NCBI GenBank assembly: GCA_030950835.1 | Contig: JAUZQU010000207.1 | Location: 1-5,916, forward strand | Direction of reading: 5' to 3' | DNA length: 5,916 nucleotides | Source: Mariprofundaceae bacterium | GTDB taxonomy: Bacteria > Pseudomonadota > Zetaproteobacteria > Mariprofundales > Mariprofundaceae | Shown here: positions 1 through 5,790 of the stretch, piece by piece | How positions within the stretch are numbered: position 1 is the stretch's first letter | Layout: each line of letters begins with the position of its first letter | The notes under the pieces: generated by a model | Told to the model about the DNA's origin: nothing | The model's database searches: none | The model's input: the letters and a program-made list of their open reading frames with translations, nothing else | Translations under genes and position numbers: made by a program

Positions 1-6
1 CTCCTA
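1..6 (-). promoter_or_regulatory. Shine-Dalgarno-like site of an off-window gene (probably tuf)
   Basis: Read on the minus strand, the last six bases of the window are TAGGAG, a good ribosome-binding sequence. It lies 34 bases beyond the 3' end of tRNA-Thr(GGT). In enteric and many related bacteria this tRNA array is followed directly by tufB (elongation factor Tu), so a tuf start codon just past the left edge is expected. The start codon itself is not visible, so the identity of the gene is inference. Confidence 0.5.
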
Positions 7-40
7 CACACTATTAAAAAATACTTCTTACAACTTTATC

Positions 41-115
41 TGGAGCCCAGGGCGAGAATTGAACTCGCGACCTCATCCTTACCAAGGATGTGCTCTACCC
101 CTGAGCTACCTGGGC
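41..115 (-). tRNA. tRNA-Thr (anticodon GGT)
   Basis: A complete cloverleaf on the minus strand: acceptor GCCCAGG pairs with CCTGGGC, D-stem GCTC/GAGC, anticodon stem CATCC/GGATG with loop TTGGTAA (anticodon GGT), T-arm GCGAG-TTCAATT-CTCGC, discriminator T and encoded CCA. It decodes ACC/ACU threonine codons. It is the last tRNA of the four-gene array, in the position of thrT in the enteric thrU-tyrU-glyT-thrT-tufB operon. Confidence 0.97.
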
Positions 116-178
116 AATCTAGCGCAGCCCTTTTTCAAAACACCGACCAACCAATATACGGCATCAAGCCATGCAAAT

Positions 179-252
<74 letters not shown>

Positions 253-287
253 AAAGCCAAAGATGCTCAGAGACATCTCTTACAACA

Positions 288-372
288 TGGTGGAGAGGGG
301 TGGATTCGAACCACCGTAGGCGGAGCCAGCAGATTTACAGTCTGCCCCATTTAGCCACTCTGGAACCTCTCC
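288..372 (-). tRNA. tRNA-Tyr (anticodon GTA)
   Basis: A class II tRNA of 85 bases on the minus strand. Acceptor GGAGAGG pairs with CCTCTCC, anticodon stem GCAGA/TCTGC holds loop CTGTAAA (anticodon GTA), a long variable arm follows, and the T-arm is GGTGG-TTCGAAT-CCACC with encoded ACCA end. It decodes UAU/UAC tyrosine codons and matches tyrU in the enteric array order. Confidence 0.97.
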
Positions 373-461
373 CTACCTTCATTGAGCCACAAACTACATG
401 ATTCAACTTCAAAAGACATACAAACGCTTATCACAAGCACATCGTACATCCATTCTAAAAC

Positions 462-537
462 TGGAGCCGGCAACAGGAGTCGAACCCGTGACCTGCTGAT
501 TACAAATCAGCTGCTCTACCAACTGAGCTATGCCGGC
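462..537 (-). tRNA. tRNA-Thr (anticodon TGT)
   Basis: First tRNA of the array in the direction of transcription. Acceptor GCCGGCA/TGCCGGC, D-stem GCTC/GAGC, anticodon loop TTTGTAA (anticodon TGT), T-arm ACGGG-TTCGACT-CCTGT with one G-T wobble, and encoded CCA. It reads ACA and probably ACG codons. It corresponds to thrU. An 89-base spacer separates it from tRNA-Tyr. Confidence 0.97.
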
Positions 538-560
538 TTTTCAAAACACTACCTCCAACA

Positions 561-569
561 ACTAGAGCA
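561..569 (-). promoter_or_regulatory. boxA-like antitermination element in the tRNA leader
   Basis: The minus-strand leader between the proposed promoter and the first tRNA contains TGCTCTAGT. Its first six bases match the start of the rRNA boxA antitermination signal (TGCTCTTTA), which is bound as RNA by NusB/NusE. The match is partial and the motif is short, so it may be chance. Its place in the leader of a stable-RNA operon is what makes it worth listing. Confidence 0.25.
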
Positions 570-579
570 GTGAATTGAC

Positions 580-612
580 GGCGCACTTTAAGAATGCGAA
601 AGAAATATGCAA
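580..612 (-). promoter_or_regulatory. candidate stable-RNA promoter with GCGCC discriminator
   Basis: On the minus strand, TTGCAT (-35, positions 607-612) and TAAAGT (-10, 585-590) are separated by 16 bases and followed directly by GCGCC (580-584). A 16-base spacer and a GC-rich discriminator touching the -10 box are hallmarks of rRNA and tRNA promoters under stringent (ppGpp/DksA) control. The -10 box matches consensus at 4 of 6 bases and the -35 at 3 of 6. A/T-rich sequence upstream could act as an UP element. Transcription would start near 578, about 40 bases before tRNA-Thr(TGT). Confidence 0.5.
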
Positions 613-728
613 GCAATAATTTCAATGTGGCTAAATCACACTTAAGAAAGATCAGTCTAAACCTACTAACTTGTTGTTTAAAATCATTATTAAACCTACT
701 TTATATCAACTCTTCAATCGCAAATCAT

Positions 729-757
729 TTTACCCATCAACACATCTTTTTTATCAT
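729..757 (+). promoter_or_regulatory. candidate sigma70-type promoter for the SDR-plsY-ydbH operon
   Basis: TTTACC (729-734, 4 of 6 matches to TTGACA) and TATCAT (752-757, 5 of 6 matches to TATAAT) are separated by exactly 17 bases. Transcription would start around 764 and leave an untranslated leader of roughly 85 bases before the start at 850. It is the best pair I found in the divergent spacer by eye; no experimental support is implied. The rest of 613-849 shows no other gene or clear structure. Confidence 0.4.
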
Positions 758-839
758 CACAACAGCTTGTCCGCATGATCAAGCATCGCATTCATAGGAT
801 AATCAGTATAGCGTGCGGCGCGTTGAAAATGTATTTTTC

Positions 840-844
840 GGAGG
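840..844 (+). promoter_or_regulatory. Shine-Dalgarno site fixing the SDR start at 850
   Basis: GGAGG lies five bases before ATG 850. This favours 850 over the in-frame ATG at 775, which has no comparable site and would add 25 residues ahead of the conserved nucleotide-binding strand. Confidence 0.8.
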
Positions 845-849
845 CTTTC

Positions 850-1800
850 ATGGGGAAACGTGTTTGTATCATTGGCGGCACAGGTTTTGTTGGGCGAGCC
901 GTTGCACAACAATGCCTTGATGCGGGTTATGCCGTCACTGTCACCACAAGACACCCTGCCCGCGCCCGCGATTTATTGATTAAAGGCATTCGTATCATTA
1001 AAATCGACATTACAACAGGCAAAGGTCTGAGCGATGCGGTGCAACATTGCGACTGTGTCATCAATCTGGTCGGTTTATTGTTTGAATCAGGTAAAAACAC
1101 CTTTGCAGCCGCCCATCAACAAGGTGCTGATCATGTCATTCAAGCATGTCAGGCTGCCCATGTCCCTCAGTTATTACACATGAGCGCCTTGTTGGATCAA
1201 GAGTCCGCCCAACATAGTCAATACGCCAGCAGCAAAATCGCGGCGGAACAAGCCGTGCAATCATCTGGTTTACAATGGTCTATTTTCCGTCCATCCCTTA
1301 TTTTTGGTGCTAAAGATTCTTTTTTAATGCGTTTCAAAAACCTGTCCACATTTGGTCCTTTTTTACCTGTGATTGCTGGCAACACACGTTTCCAACCCAT
1401 TTGGGTTGACGATGTTGCCCGCGCTTTTGTTTTAAGCATCAACAACAAACTTACCCATCAACAAACCTACACCCTTGCAGGCAGTGAAGTGTATAGCTTC
1501 AAAGAACTACTGACACTTTGGATGTCTGCCTTAGGGCGTTGCCGCTTATTATTAGCTGTGCCCCATGTTGCCGCCACATTCCTGAGTCTAGTCTCCAAAT
1601 TATTGCCCACACCATTACTTACCTCGGATCAACTCAAATTATTACAATTCGATAACATCGCCCAAGGACAAGCCTTTCCCGCTTTATTTGGTCAAACCAC
1701 CCCCTTCGCCAGTTTATTACCCAAACTCGCCAAGGATAATCAATCTCAATACCTGCAACACCAACTTGATGACGCACGCACGCGTTATCGTCAGTCTTAA
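850..1800 (+). CDS. NAD(P)-binding atypical SDR, complex I NDUFA9 subunit-like
   Basis: A 316-residue protein of the extended/atypical short-chain dehydrogenase superfamily, closest in style to bacterial relatives of mitochondrial complex I subunit NDUFA9. The first strand carries GGTGFVG (residues 9-15), the GxxGxxG dinucleotide-binding loop. Arg34 at the end of the second strand suggests NADP(H) preference (inference). A YASSK sequence (Tyr125, Lys129) fits the YxxxK catalytic pair, FRPSLIFG (146-153) and FQPIWVDDVARAFV (181-194) are typical of the family, and a hydrophobic helix lies near 233-253. Its substrate cannot be read from sequence. The start at 850 is chosen for the GGAGG site and because the Rossmann fold begins at once. 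The stop is three bases from plsY, so the two are almost certainly co-transcribed; a role near lipid or quinone metabolism is only a guess from context. A sugar epimerase is less likely. Confidence 0.85.
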   Translation: MGKRVCIIGGTGFVGRAVAQQCLDAGYAVTVTTRHPARARDLLIKGIRIIKIDITTGKGLSDAVQHCDCVINLVGLLFESGKNTFAAAHQQGADHVIQACQAAHVPQLLHMSALLDQESAQHSQYASSKIAAEQAVQSSGLQWSIFRPSLIFGAKDSFLMRFKNLSTFGPFLPVIAGNTRFQPIWVDDVARAFVLSINNKLTHQQTYTLAGSEVYSFKELLTLWMSALGRCRLLLAVPHVAATFLSLVSKLLPTPLLTSDQLKLLQFDNIAQGQAFPALFGQTTPFASLLPKLAKDNQSQYLQHQLDDARTRYRQS

Positions 1801-1803
1801 CAC

Positions 1804-2418
1804 ATGGAATTTTCACTCTCTTCCTCTGCCCTTGTTTTACTCACCGCCACCTACTTCTTAGGTGCCATTCCTTTTGGTTTACTGTTTGCCAAGTGGTTAA
1901 CCGGCAAAGATCCACGCGAACACGGTAGCGGCAATATCGGTGCTACCAACGCTTTGCGCACTGGTGGCAAAACAGTAGGCATTTGCACTTTGCTTGCGGA
2001 TATTGTCAAAGGTGTGTTACCAGTGTCTTTAGCGATATACATGGGTTTCCATGAATTTGAAATCGCCTGCATCGCTTTAACTGCATTTTTAGGGCATATT
2101 TTTCCAGTTTACCTCAAATTCCAAGGTGGGAAAGGTGTTGCAACCATGTATGGCGTACTCATTCCATGGTTGCCTTGGGTGGCAGTGCTTTCATTCATCA
2201 TCTGGTTCATCACCTTCAAAAGCACACGTTTTGTCGCCCTTGCCTCGATATTGGCTGGCGCAGCCCTACCTTTATTCGCTTGGTTACTCAACAGCAGCAG
2301 CGAAGCATGGATAAGCTGTTTCATTTTAGCCAGCATCATGATTGTTCGGCACTGTACAAATATTCAACGCCTCATCGCCGGCACAGAGCCTCAAACAGGC
2401 GGTGAAAAAAAGGGGTAA
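1804..2418 (+). CDS. plsY: Acyl-phosphate:glycerol-3-phosphate acyltransferase PlsY
   Basis: PlsY is an inner-membrane enzyme that transfers a fatty acyl group from acyl-phosphate to position 1 of glycerol-3-phosphate, giving lysophosphatidic acid, the first committed step of phospholipid synthesis in most bacteria. At 204 residues it has the usual family length and several hydrophobic segments. The three family motifs are present: GSGNIGATN with Arg52 (motif 1, 41-52), GHIFPVYLKFQGGKGVAT (motif 2, 97-114) and RHCTNIQRLIAGTE (motif 3, 182-195). The serine and arginine of motif 1 and His183, Asn186 and Glu195 of motif 3, reported as important in the family, are kept; motif 3 has CT where RE or KE is common. 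The start is three bases after the upstream stop with no clear Shine-Dalgarno sequence, suggesting translational coupling. ydbH starts 15 bases downstream. Confidence 0.97.
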   Translation: MEFSLSSSALVLLTATYFLGAIPFGLLFAKWLTGKDPREHGSGNIGATNALRTGGKTVGICTLLADIVKGVLPVSLAIYMGFHEFEIACIALTAFLGHIFPVYLKFQGGKGVATMYGVLIPWLPWVAVLSFIIWFITFKSTRFVALASILAGAALPLFAWLLNSSSEAWISCFILASIMIVRHCTNIQRLIAGTEPQTGGEKKG

Positions 2419-2433
2419 CATTCAGGCTATACG

Positions 2434-4875
2434 ATGTTAAAATCCCCATACAAAAGCCTATGCTGGATCATCGTTATCAGCTTGGTTTCACTGCTTTCCC
2501 TATATGTTTTCAGCCACACACTTAGCCATAAACTCATCCACAGCGCCCTGCATCAAGCTGGTTTTTACAACATCAGCTTAAGCAGCCAACGCCCCAACTT
2601 GACCAGCTGGACGATTCCTTCACTTCGCGCAGAAAATAAACAATTCAGCTTTCATTTTCAGCACATTGCACTGCACTACAGCATCAGTTCACTACTCTCT
2701 GGTAAAATACAACAGCTCCATATCCAACAAGCCCATGTTCGTCTTTTAAAACCCAGCACCTCAGCAATCAACAATACCAAAACCACTCCCTCTACCTCAT
2801 CAAAACCCTCATCAAAGCCCTCCTCATTAAGCTCTCTACCTGCCAGACTTTGGTTAGACCTACCCATCTCACAACTTGATATACAACAGTTTACCTTGGA
2901 TATATATGCCACCCCTGCCCTACACCTTCTCGGTGAGATACACATGGATAAACAACAACTTCAAGCCCAGCTAACTCACCAACAACTCGGGCAAACCAAC
3001 ATCTCCATACACACCCAACTGCATCGCTCTGGCAAACTTGAAATCCGCATCACCAACCACGAGCAAGACATACTATCTTTACACATGCAGCTTGATGCTA
3101 AGTTGGAAACCCAGCAACAACACTGGTTCATACAAGGAAAAGCAGACATCCATATCCAACCACTTCTGCGTCTATTGAACCCGTGGCTCGCTTTAGAAAA
3201 ACCACTGCAAACCAGCGGGAACATGCAAGCCCAATGGCAAATCAAACTGCCCTTACAACAACCCCTACAAAACTTCAGCGCATCCATCCAAACATCAGGA
3301 TATATGCAACTCACTGCAGCAAACCTACCCTTACAACATATCAGAGCAGGGCTTCAAAGCAGTTTGACGTGCAAGCATACGCTGTGTGACTGGCAATTTT
3401 TAGAGCAAAACCAGCTTACTGCACATCTAGCCACCCCATCGACCCCCATACCCATCCACATCAACATTGCCACACCGCTACAAGGGAAAATATCATGGCT
3501 GAACCAGCTTATTACCGCATCCATTCAGTCGGGAAAACTAGCATTATCCCCTATCCAGCATGAACAGTTCAGCAGCCAAACAATCCATGTTCAACCACGC
3601 ATAGCAGTGAAAAAACAGGGTGATAAATGGTCATTACAACCAAGTAAAATCCAAGCCGAAATTGAGGCAGTCACATGGCAAGAAAACACTTTCAGCACCC
3701 CTTCATTATTGTTATATATACATCAGCAAGGCAAACAAATCCAGGCGTATATCCATAGTAAAGATGTTCTTTTTCGCCACTTTGACAACCAAAGTATACA
3801 CAGTAGCATCGATCTACACATACAAAATAGTCCCCAATATGCCAAGGCTGACCTGCACATCCAAACCATCAACCCAGCACTCCATATCCAAGCCAATCTC
3901 AGCCAACAATGGCAGCAGATGTCAGGCAAACTCAATATCACACTGCAACCCTTCACCTTCTCCAACGACAACAACCTTGCCCAACTTTTCTCTCCAACAC
4001 CTGCTTGGGGCATCCATGCAGGTACAGCAAACATCAACAGTGCTGTTCACTGGCGGCAAGGCAAGGTTCAACATCATCAAAGCCGCGTCCAACTGCAAGC
4101 CTTAGCTGGGCACGTCAAAGACACCTATTTCTCGAACCTGAACACTGACCTACAACTATATGGCGATGCCCAACACATCCAAAGTCAACCCAGTTCTTAC
4201 CTGCACATCCAACACATCAATGCTCAACTTCCCATGCAAAACGTACGCAGTAACATCACCTTTTCCTTACCCTTCAACCCAACATCTTCTACTCAAAACA
4301 AACCTCAACTACAATTGTCTCAATTCCACATCGGCTTGCTTGGTGGCAACATCACAGCCCCCACCATTACCATTGATCTCAACAAGCAAGAAAACCCCTT
4401 CCAAGTCCATATTGAACATATTGACCTCAATAAAATCATGGAACTACGCCAACAAGATGATATCTACGCCTCTGGAAGTTTAAGTGGCAAGCTGCCTTTT
4501 CGCTGGACAAAACAAGGTTTAATTTTGGTTGATGGCATTTTAAAGACCAGTAAAAAAGGTGGTATCATACGTTATCAGCCTGACGATTCAGTGCATCGCA
4601 TGGCTGCCGATAACAGCAGTGTACAAGTCATACTTGATGCCTTTGGTAATTTTCACTATCAAACCCTGCAAAGCACACTCAATTACCAGCCAAATGGTCT
4701 TATGTTGGCCCACATCAGGCTCTCTGGCAGCAATCCTGACTTCCATCAAGGACAAAGCATACAGCTCAACCTCAATATCGAAGAAAACATCCTACAATTG
4801 ATACGCAGCCTGCAAATCGCAGGTAAAGTAGGCGATAAACTCGATGAACGTGTACAAAAGTCGTGGCAAAAGTAG
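2434..4875 (+). CDS. ydbH: YdbH family AsmA-like intermembrane phospholipid transport protein
   Basis: An 813-residue protein, similar in length to Escherichia coli YdbH (about 880). YdbH is one of three AsmA-like proteins (with TamB and YhdP) that share the job of moving phospholipids from inner to outer membrane. Residues 9-28 form one N-terminal membrane anchor; the rest should lie in the periplasm. A Ser/Thr/Pro/Lys-rich low-complexity stretch (about 107-136) follows the first domain. The long middle is rich in alternating polar/hydrophobic strands, with HIQ recurring seven times. The best conserved part is the C-terminus: GILKTSKKGGIIRYQP (about 701-716), then LSGSNPDF and NLNIEENI (about 778-787), the region where YnbE is thought to dock. 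The start has only a weak AGG seven bases upstream. plsY precedes it by 15 bases and ynbE follows after 61. Assignment rests on the C-terminus and the ynbE-ydbL neighbours. Confidence 0.9.
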   Translation: MLKSPYKSLCWIIVISLVSLLSLYVFSHTLSHKLIHSALHQAGFYNISLSSQRPNLTSWTIPSLRAENKQFSFHFQHIALHYSISSLLSGKIQQLHIQQAHVRLLKPSTSAINNTKTTPSTSSKPSSKPSSLSSLPARLWLDLPISQLDIQQFTLDIYATPALHLLGEIHMDKQQLQAQLTHQQLGQTNISIHTQLHRSGKLEIRITNHEQDILSLHMQLDAKLETQQQHWFIQGKADIHIQPLLRLLNPWLALEKPLQTSGNMQAQWQIKLPLQQPLQNFSASIQTSGYMQLTAANLPLQHIRAGLQSSLTCKHTLCDWQFLEQNQLTAHLATPSTPIPIHINIATPLQGKISWLNQLITASIQSGKLALSPIQHEQFSSQTIHVQPRIAVKKQGDKWSLQPSKIQAEIEAVTWQENTFSTPSLLLYIHQQGKQIQAYIHSKDVLFRHFDNQSIHSSIDLHIQNSPQYAKADLHIQTINPALHIQANLSQQWQQMSGKLNITLQPFTFSNDNNLAQLFSPTPAWGIHAGTANINSAVHWRQGKVQHHQSRVQLQALAGHVKDTYFSNLNTDLQLYGDAQHIQSQPSSYLHIQHINAQLPMQNVRSNITFSLPFNPTSSTQNKPQLQLSQFHIGLLGGNITAPTITIDLNKQENPFQVHIEHIDLNKIMELRQQDDIYASGSLSGKLPFRWTKQGLILVDGILKTSKKGGIIRYQPDDSVHRMAADNSSVQVILDAFGNFHYQTLQSTLNYQPNGLMLAHIRLSGSNPDFHQGQSIQLNLNIEENILQLIRSLQIAGKVGDKLDERVQKSWQK

Positions 4876-4891
4876 CTGGTCTTTTGCTGTG

Positions 4892-4904
4892 CTGTAGACT
4901 ACAG
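4892..4904. repeat. Small dyad between ydbH and ynbE
   Basis: CTGTAG and CTACAG face each other across one base in the 61-base gap between ydbH and ynbE. As RNA it can form only a short stem with a tight loop and has no U-tract, so it is not a normal terminator. It could be a processing site, a weak operator, or chance. Confidence 0.3.
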
Positions 4905-4936
4905 TCGGTGACAATGATGAAGGAAGGAAGTGTGTT

Positions 4937-5122
4937 ATGCGAAGTGTATTCAGCCTCTTTTTGGCATGTTCTATCTTAAGCGCTTGCCAACCTGTGGTCA
5001 GAGTTGAAGCCCCCAGCAAACCCATTACCATCAATCTCAACGTCAAAATCGAGCATGAAATCAGCGTAAGGGTCGAAAAAGATCTGGAAGCCATGTTCGC
5101 TGATGATAGCGACTTATTTTAA
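4937..5122 (+). CDS. ynbE: YnbE family outer-membrane lipoprotein, partner of YdbH
   Basis: A 61-residue lipoprotein, the same length as E. coli YnbE. It has a short hydrophobic signal (1-16) and a lipobox ending LSAC, so Cys17 should be lipidated. Gln at +2 rather than Asp predicts Lol sorting to the outer membrane. The mature part carries the family signature PITINLNVKIEHEI (29-42) and ends in SDLF, as in E. coli YnbE. Known role: YnbE multimerises and joins the C-terminal end of YdbH by strand pairing to complete a bridge across the periplasm. The start has a strong site (AGGAAGGAAG, ending six bases upstream). The ydbL start follows 14 bases after its stop. Although very small, its identity is clear from the lipobox, the conserved strand and the operon. 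Confidence 0.93.
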   Translation: MRSVFSLFLACSILSACQPVVRVEAPSKPITINLNVKIEHEISVRVEKDLEAMFADDSDLF

Positions 5123-5136
5123 TCGAGGTATATACC

Positions 5137-5478
5137 ATGACATTGAACCTGAAAAACTATGCTCGCGCCATCTTTCTCTTGTTATCCTTCACCCTATATA
5201 TCAGTGCCGCACATGCCATCACGCTTCAAGAAGCCAAAAGCAGTGGTGCAGTTGGTGAGCGGGGAAATGGTTATATTGGTATCGTGGCACAAAGTAGCCC
5301 TGCTATTCAAGCTTTGGTGAAAAAAGTCAATCAACAGCGTAAAAGTAAATACCAAAACATTGCCAAGTCCAACAATACTACTTTAAAAAGCATTGAAACC
5401 CTTGCTGGCAAAAAAACCTTGCAAAAAACTCCCTCTGGGCAGTTTATCCAAAAAAGTGGGCGCTGGTTAAAGAAATAG
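5137..5478 (+). CDS. ydbL: YdbL family (DUF1318) periplasmic protein, YnbE/YdbH helper
   Basis: A 113-residue secreted protein of the DUF1318 family (E. coli YdbL is about 108). It has a basic start, a hydrophobic core (about 10-24) and a signal peptidase I site after AHA (25-27), giving a mature start at ITLQEAKSSG. Family features are visible: the early LQEAKSSGAVGERGNGYIG segment, a helical middle with ALVKKVNQQRKSKYQNIAKSN, ETLAGKK, and the C-terminal GRWLKK. In E. coli YdbL acts in the periplasm and appears to control YnbE multimerisation, so it probably limits assembly of the YdbH-YnbE bridge here too. GAGGT seven bases upstream supports the start. It is the last gene of the operon: its stop codon lies inside a strong hairpin. 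Confidence 0.93.
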   Translation: MTLNLKNYARAIFLLLSFTLYISAAHAITLQEAKSSGAVGERGNGYIGIVAQSSPAIQALVKKVNQQRKSKYQNIAKSNNTTLKSIETLAGKKTLQKTPSGQFIQKSGRWLKK

Positions 5479-5495
5479 TCAGCGCAAGATTTTCC
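5460..5495 (+). terminator. Hairpin overlapping the ydbL stop, probable operon terminator
   Basis: GCGCTGGTTA (5460-5469) and TAGTCAGCGC (5476-5485) form a 10-bp stem around a six-base loop, followed by AAGATTTT. The two inner G-U pairs form only in plus-strand RNA; in minus-strand RNA they become A-C mismatches, so the structure favours the ydbL direction. The U-tract is short and offset by four bases, so termination may be partial. The stop codon lies in the 3' arm. Confidence 0.55.
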
Positions 5496-5512
5496 ACTTT
5501 TAGTCTACCCTC

Positions 5513-5537
5513 AAAAATAAAAAAGGGCGATAGCCCC
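5513..5537 (-). terminator. Minus-strand intrinsic terminator
   Basis: On the minus strand GGGC-TATC-GCCC is followed at once by TTTTTT and, after one A, TTTTT. The stem is only four strong pairs, but the long U-tract is typical of an intrinsic terminator. No U-tract follows in the plus direction. It would end transcripts coming from nhaA or from a promoter inside 5540-5640. Confidence 0.55.
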
Positions 5538-5626
5538 GTGAAACAAGAGCTTAACCCTGATTATATCACTTATCGCTCAAGGTTCATGTTGGCAGCGACT
5601 AAAAGAGCACTCTTCTCTTGTAGGAA
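5515..5626 (-). ncRNA. Possible small RNA of about 110 nt, family unknown
   Basis: A minus-strand TATAAT (5633-5638) lies just before this segment and an intrinsic terminator ends it. Between them, ACAAGAG and CTCTTGT (positions 5615-5621 and 5543-5549) can form a perfect 7-bp closing stem. Inside it AACCTTGA and TCAGGGTT (5577-5584 and 5553-5560) form an 8-bp stem with one G-U pair that would be a C-A mismatch on the plus strand, so the minus strand is favoured. There is no recognisable -35 box. A second, extended -10 (TGATATAAT, 5560-5568) lies inside and could instead start a shorter RNA. It does not resemble 4.5S, 5S, tmRNA or RNase P RNA. It could be only the structured 3' end of nhaA mRNA. 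Confidence 0.25.
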
Positions 5627-5733
5627 CCGCACATTATAATCCGATTGCAGTCTTAAAACCCATATCCAAGGTTCAACTTCATCGCGCCTTGATCACTCGC
5701 CGTTGTTCAACATGGCATACCGCTTAACCGTGA
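5549..5733. repeat. Short direct repeats in the ydbL-nhaA spacer
   Basis: GCTTAACCCTGA (5549-5560) recurs as GCTTAACCGTGA (5722-5733), 11 of 12 identical. CAAGGTTCA occurs at both 5578-5586 and 5667-5675, and GTTCAAC at 5671-5677 and 5705-5711. These sit in about 300 bases without a convincing gene. They could be traces of a duplicated or inserted element, binding sites, or chance; no terminal inverted repeats or target-site duplications were seen. Apart from these and the terminators and RNA candidate listed separately, I see nothing assignable between 5496 and 5790. Confidence 0.35.
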
Positions 5734-5790
5734 GCCTATTCATCAGTGCGGGAGATAAAAACACGCAAACAAGACCTTACCCTTTATTCG

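Noticed and set aside
775..849. Longer start for the SDR gene at ATG 775
   Set aside because: It would add 25 residues with no family resemblance before the Rossmann strand and has no good ribosome-binding site; ATG 850 has GGAGG five bases upstream.
3620..4483. Overlapping plus-strand frames within ydbH (161 and 107 codons)
   Set aside because: They are frame-shifted readings of ydbH, favoured by its A/C-rich strand; no start site or recognisable domain.
4876..4936. Terminator or new promoter between ydbH and ynbE
   Set aside because: The dyad is too short and lacks a U-tract, and no convincing -35/-10 pair was seen; the genes most likely share one transcript.
4792..5094. Minus-strand frame of 100 codons over the ydbH end and ynbE
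   Set aside because: It is antisense to two clear genes and its composition is that of a shadow frame.
5653..5706. Minus-strand tail reading TTASDQGAMKLNLGYGF, resembling the last strand of an outer-membrane barrel
   Set aside because: Only 17 codons are open and no barrel-like sequence precedes it in any frame; the alternating pattern with terminal Phe may be chance.
5520..5760. 6S RNA, 4.5S RNA, tmRNA or integron attC site in the spacer
   Set aside because: Words such as CCGTGAGCC recall 6S RNA, but the surrounding bubble and closing stem do not fit; the 4.5S core, tmRNA ends and paired attC core sites are absent.
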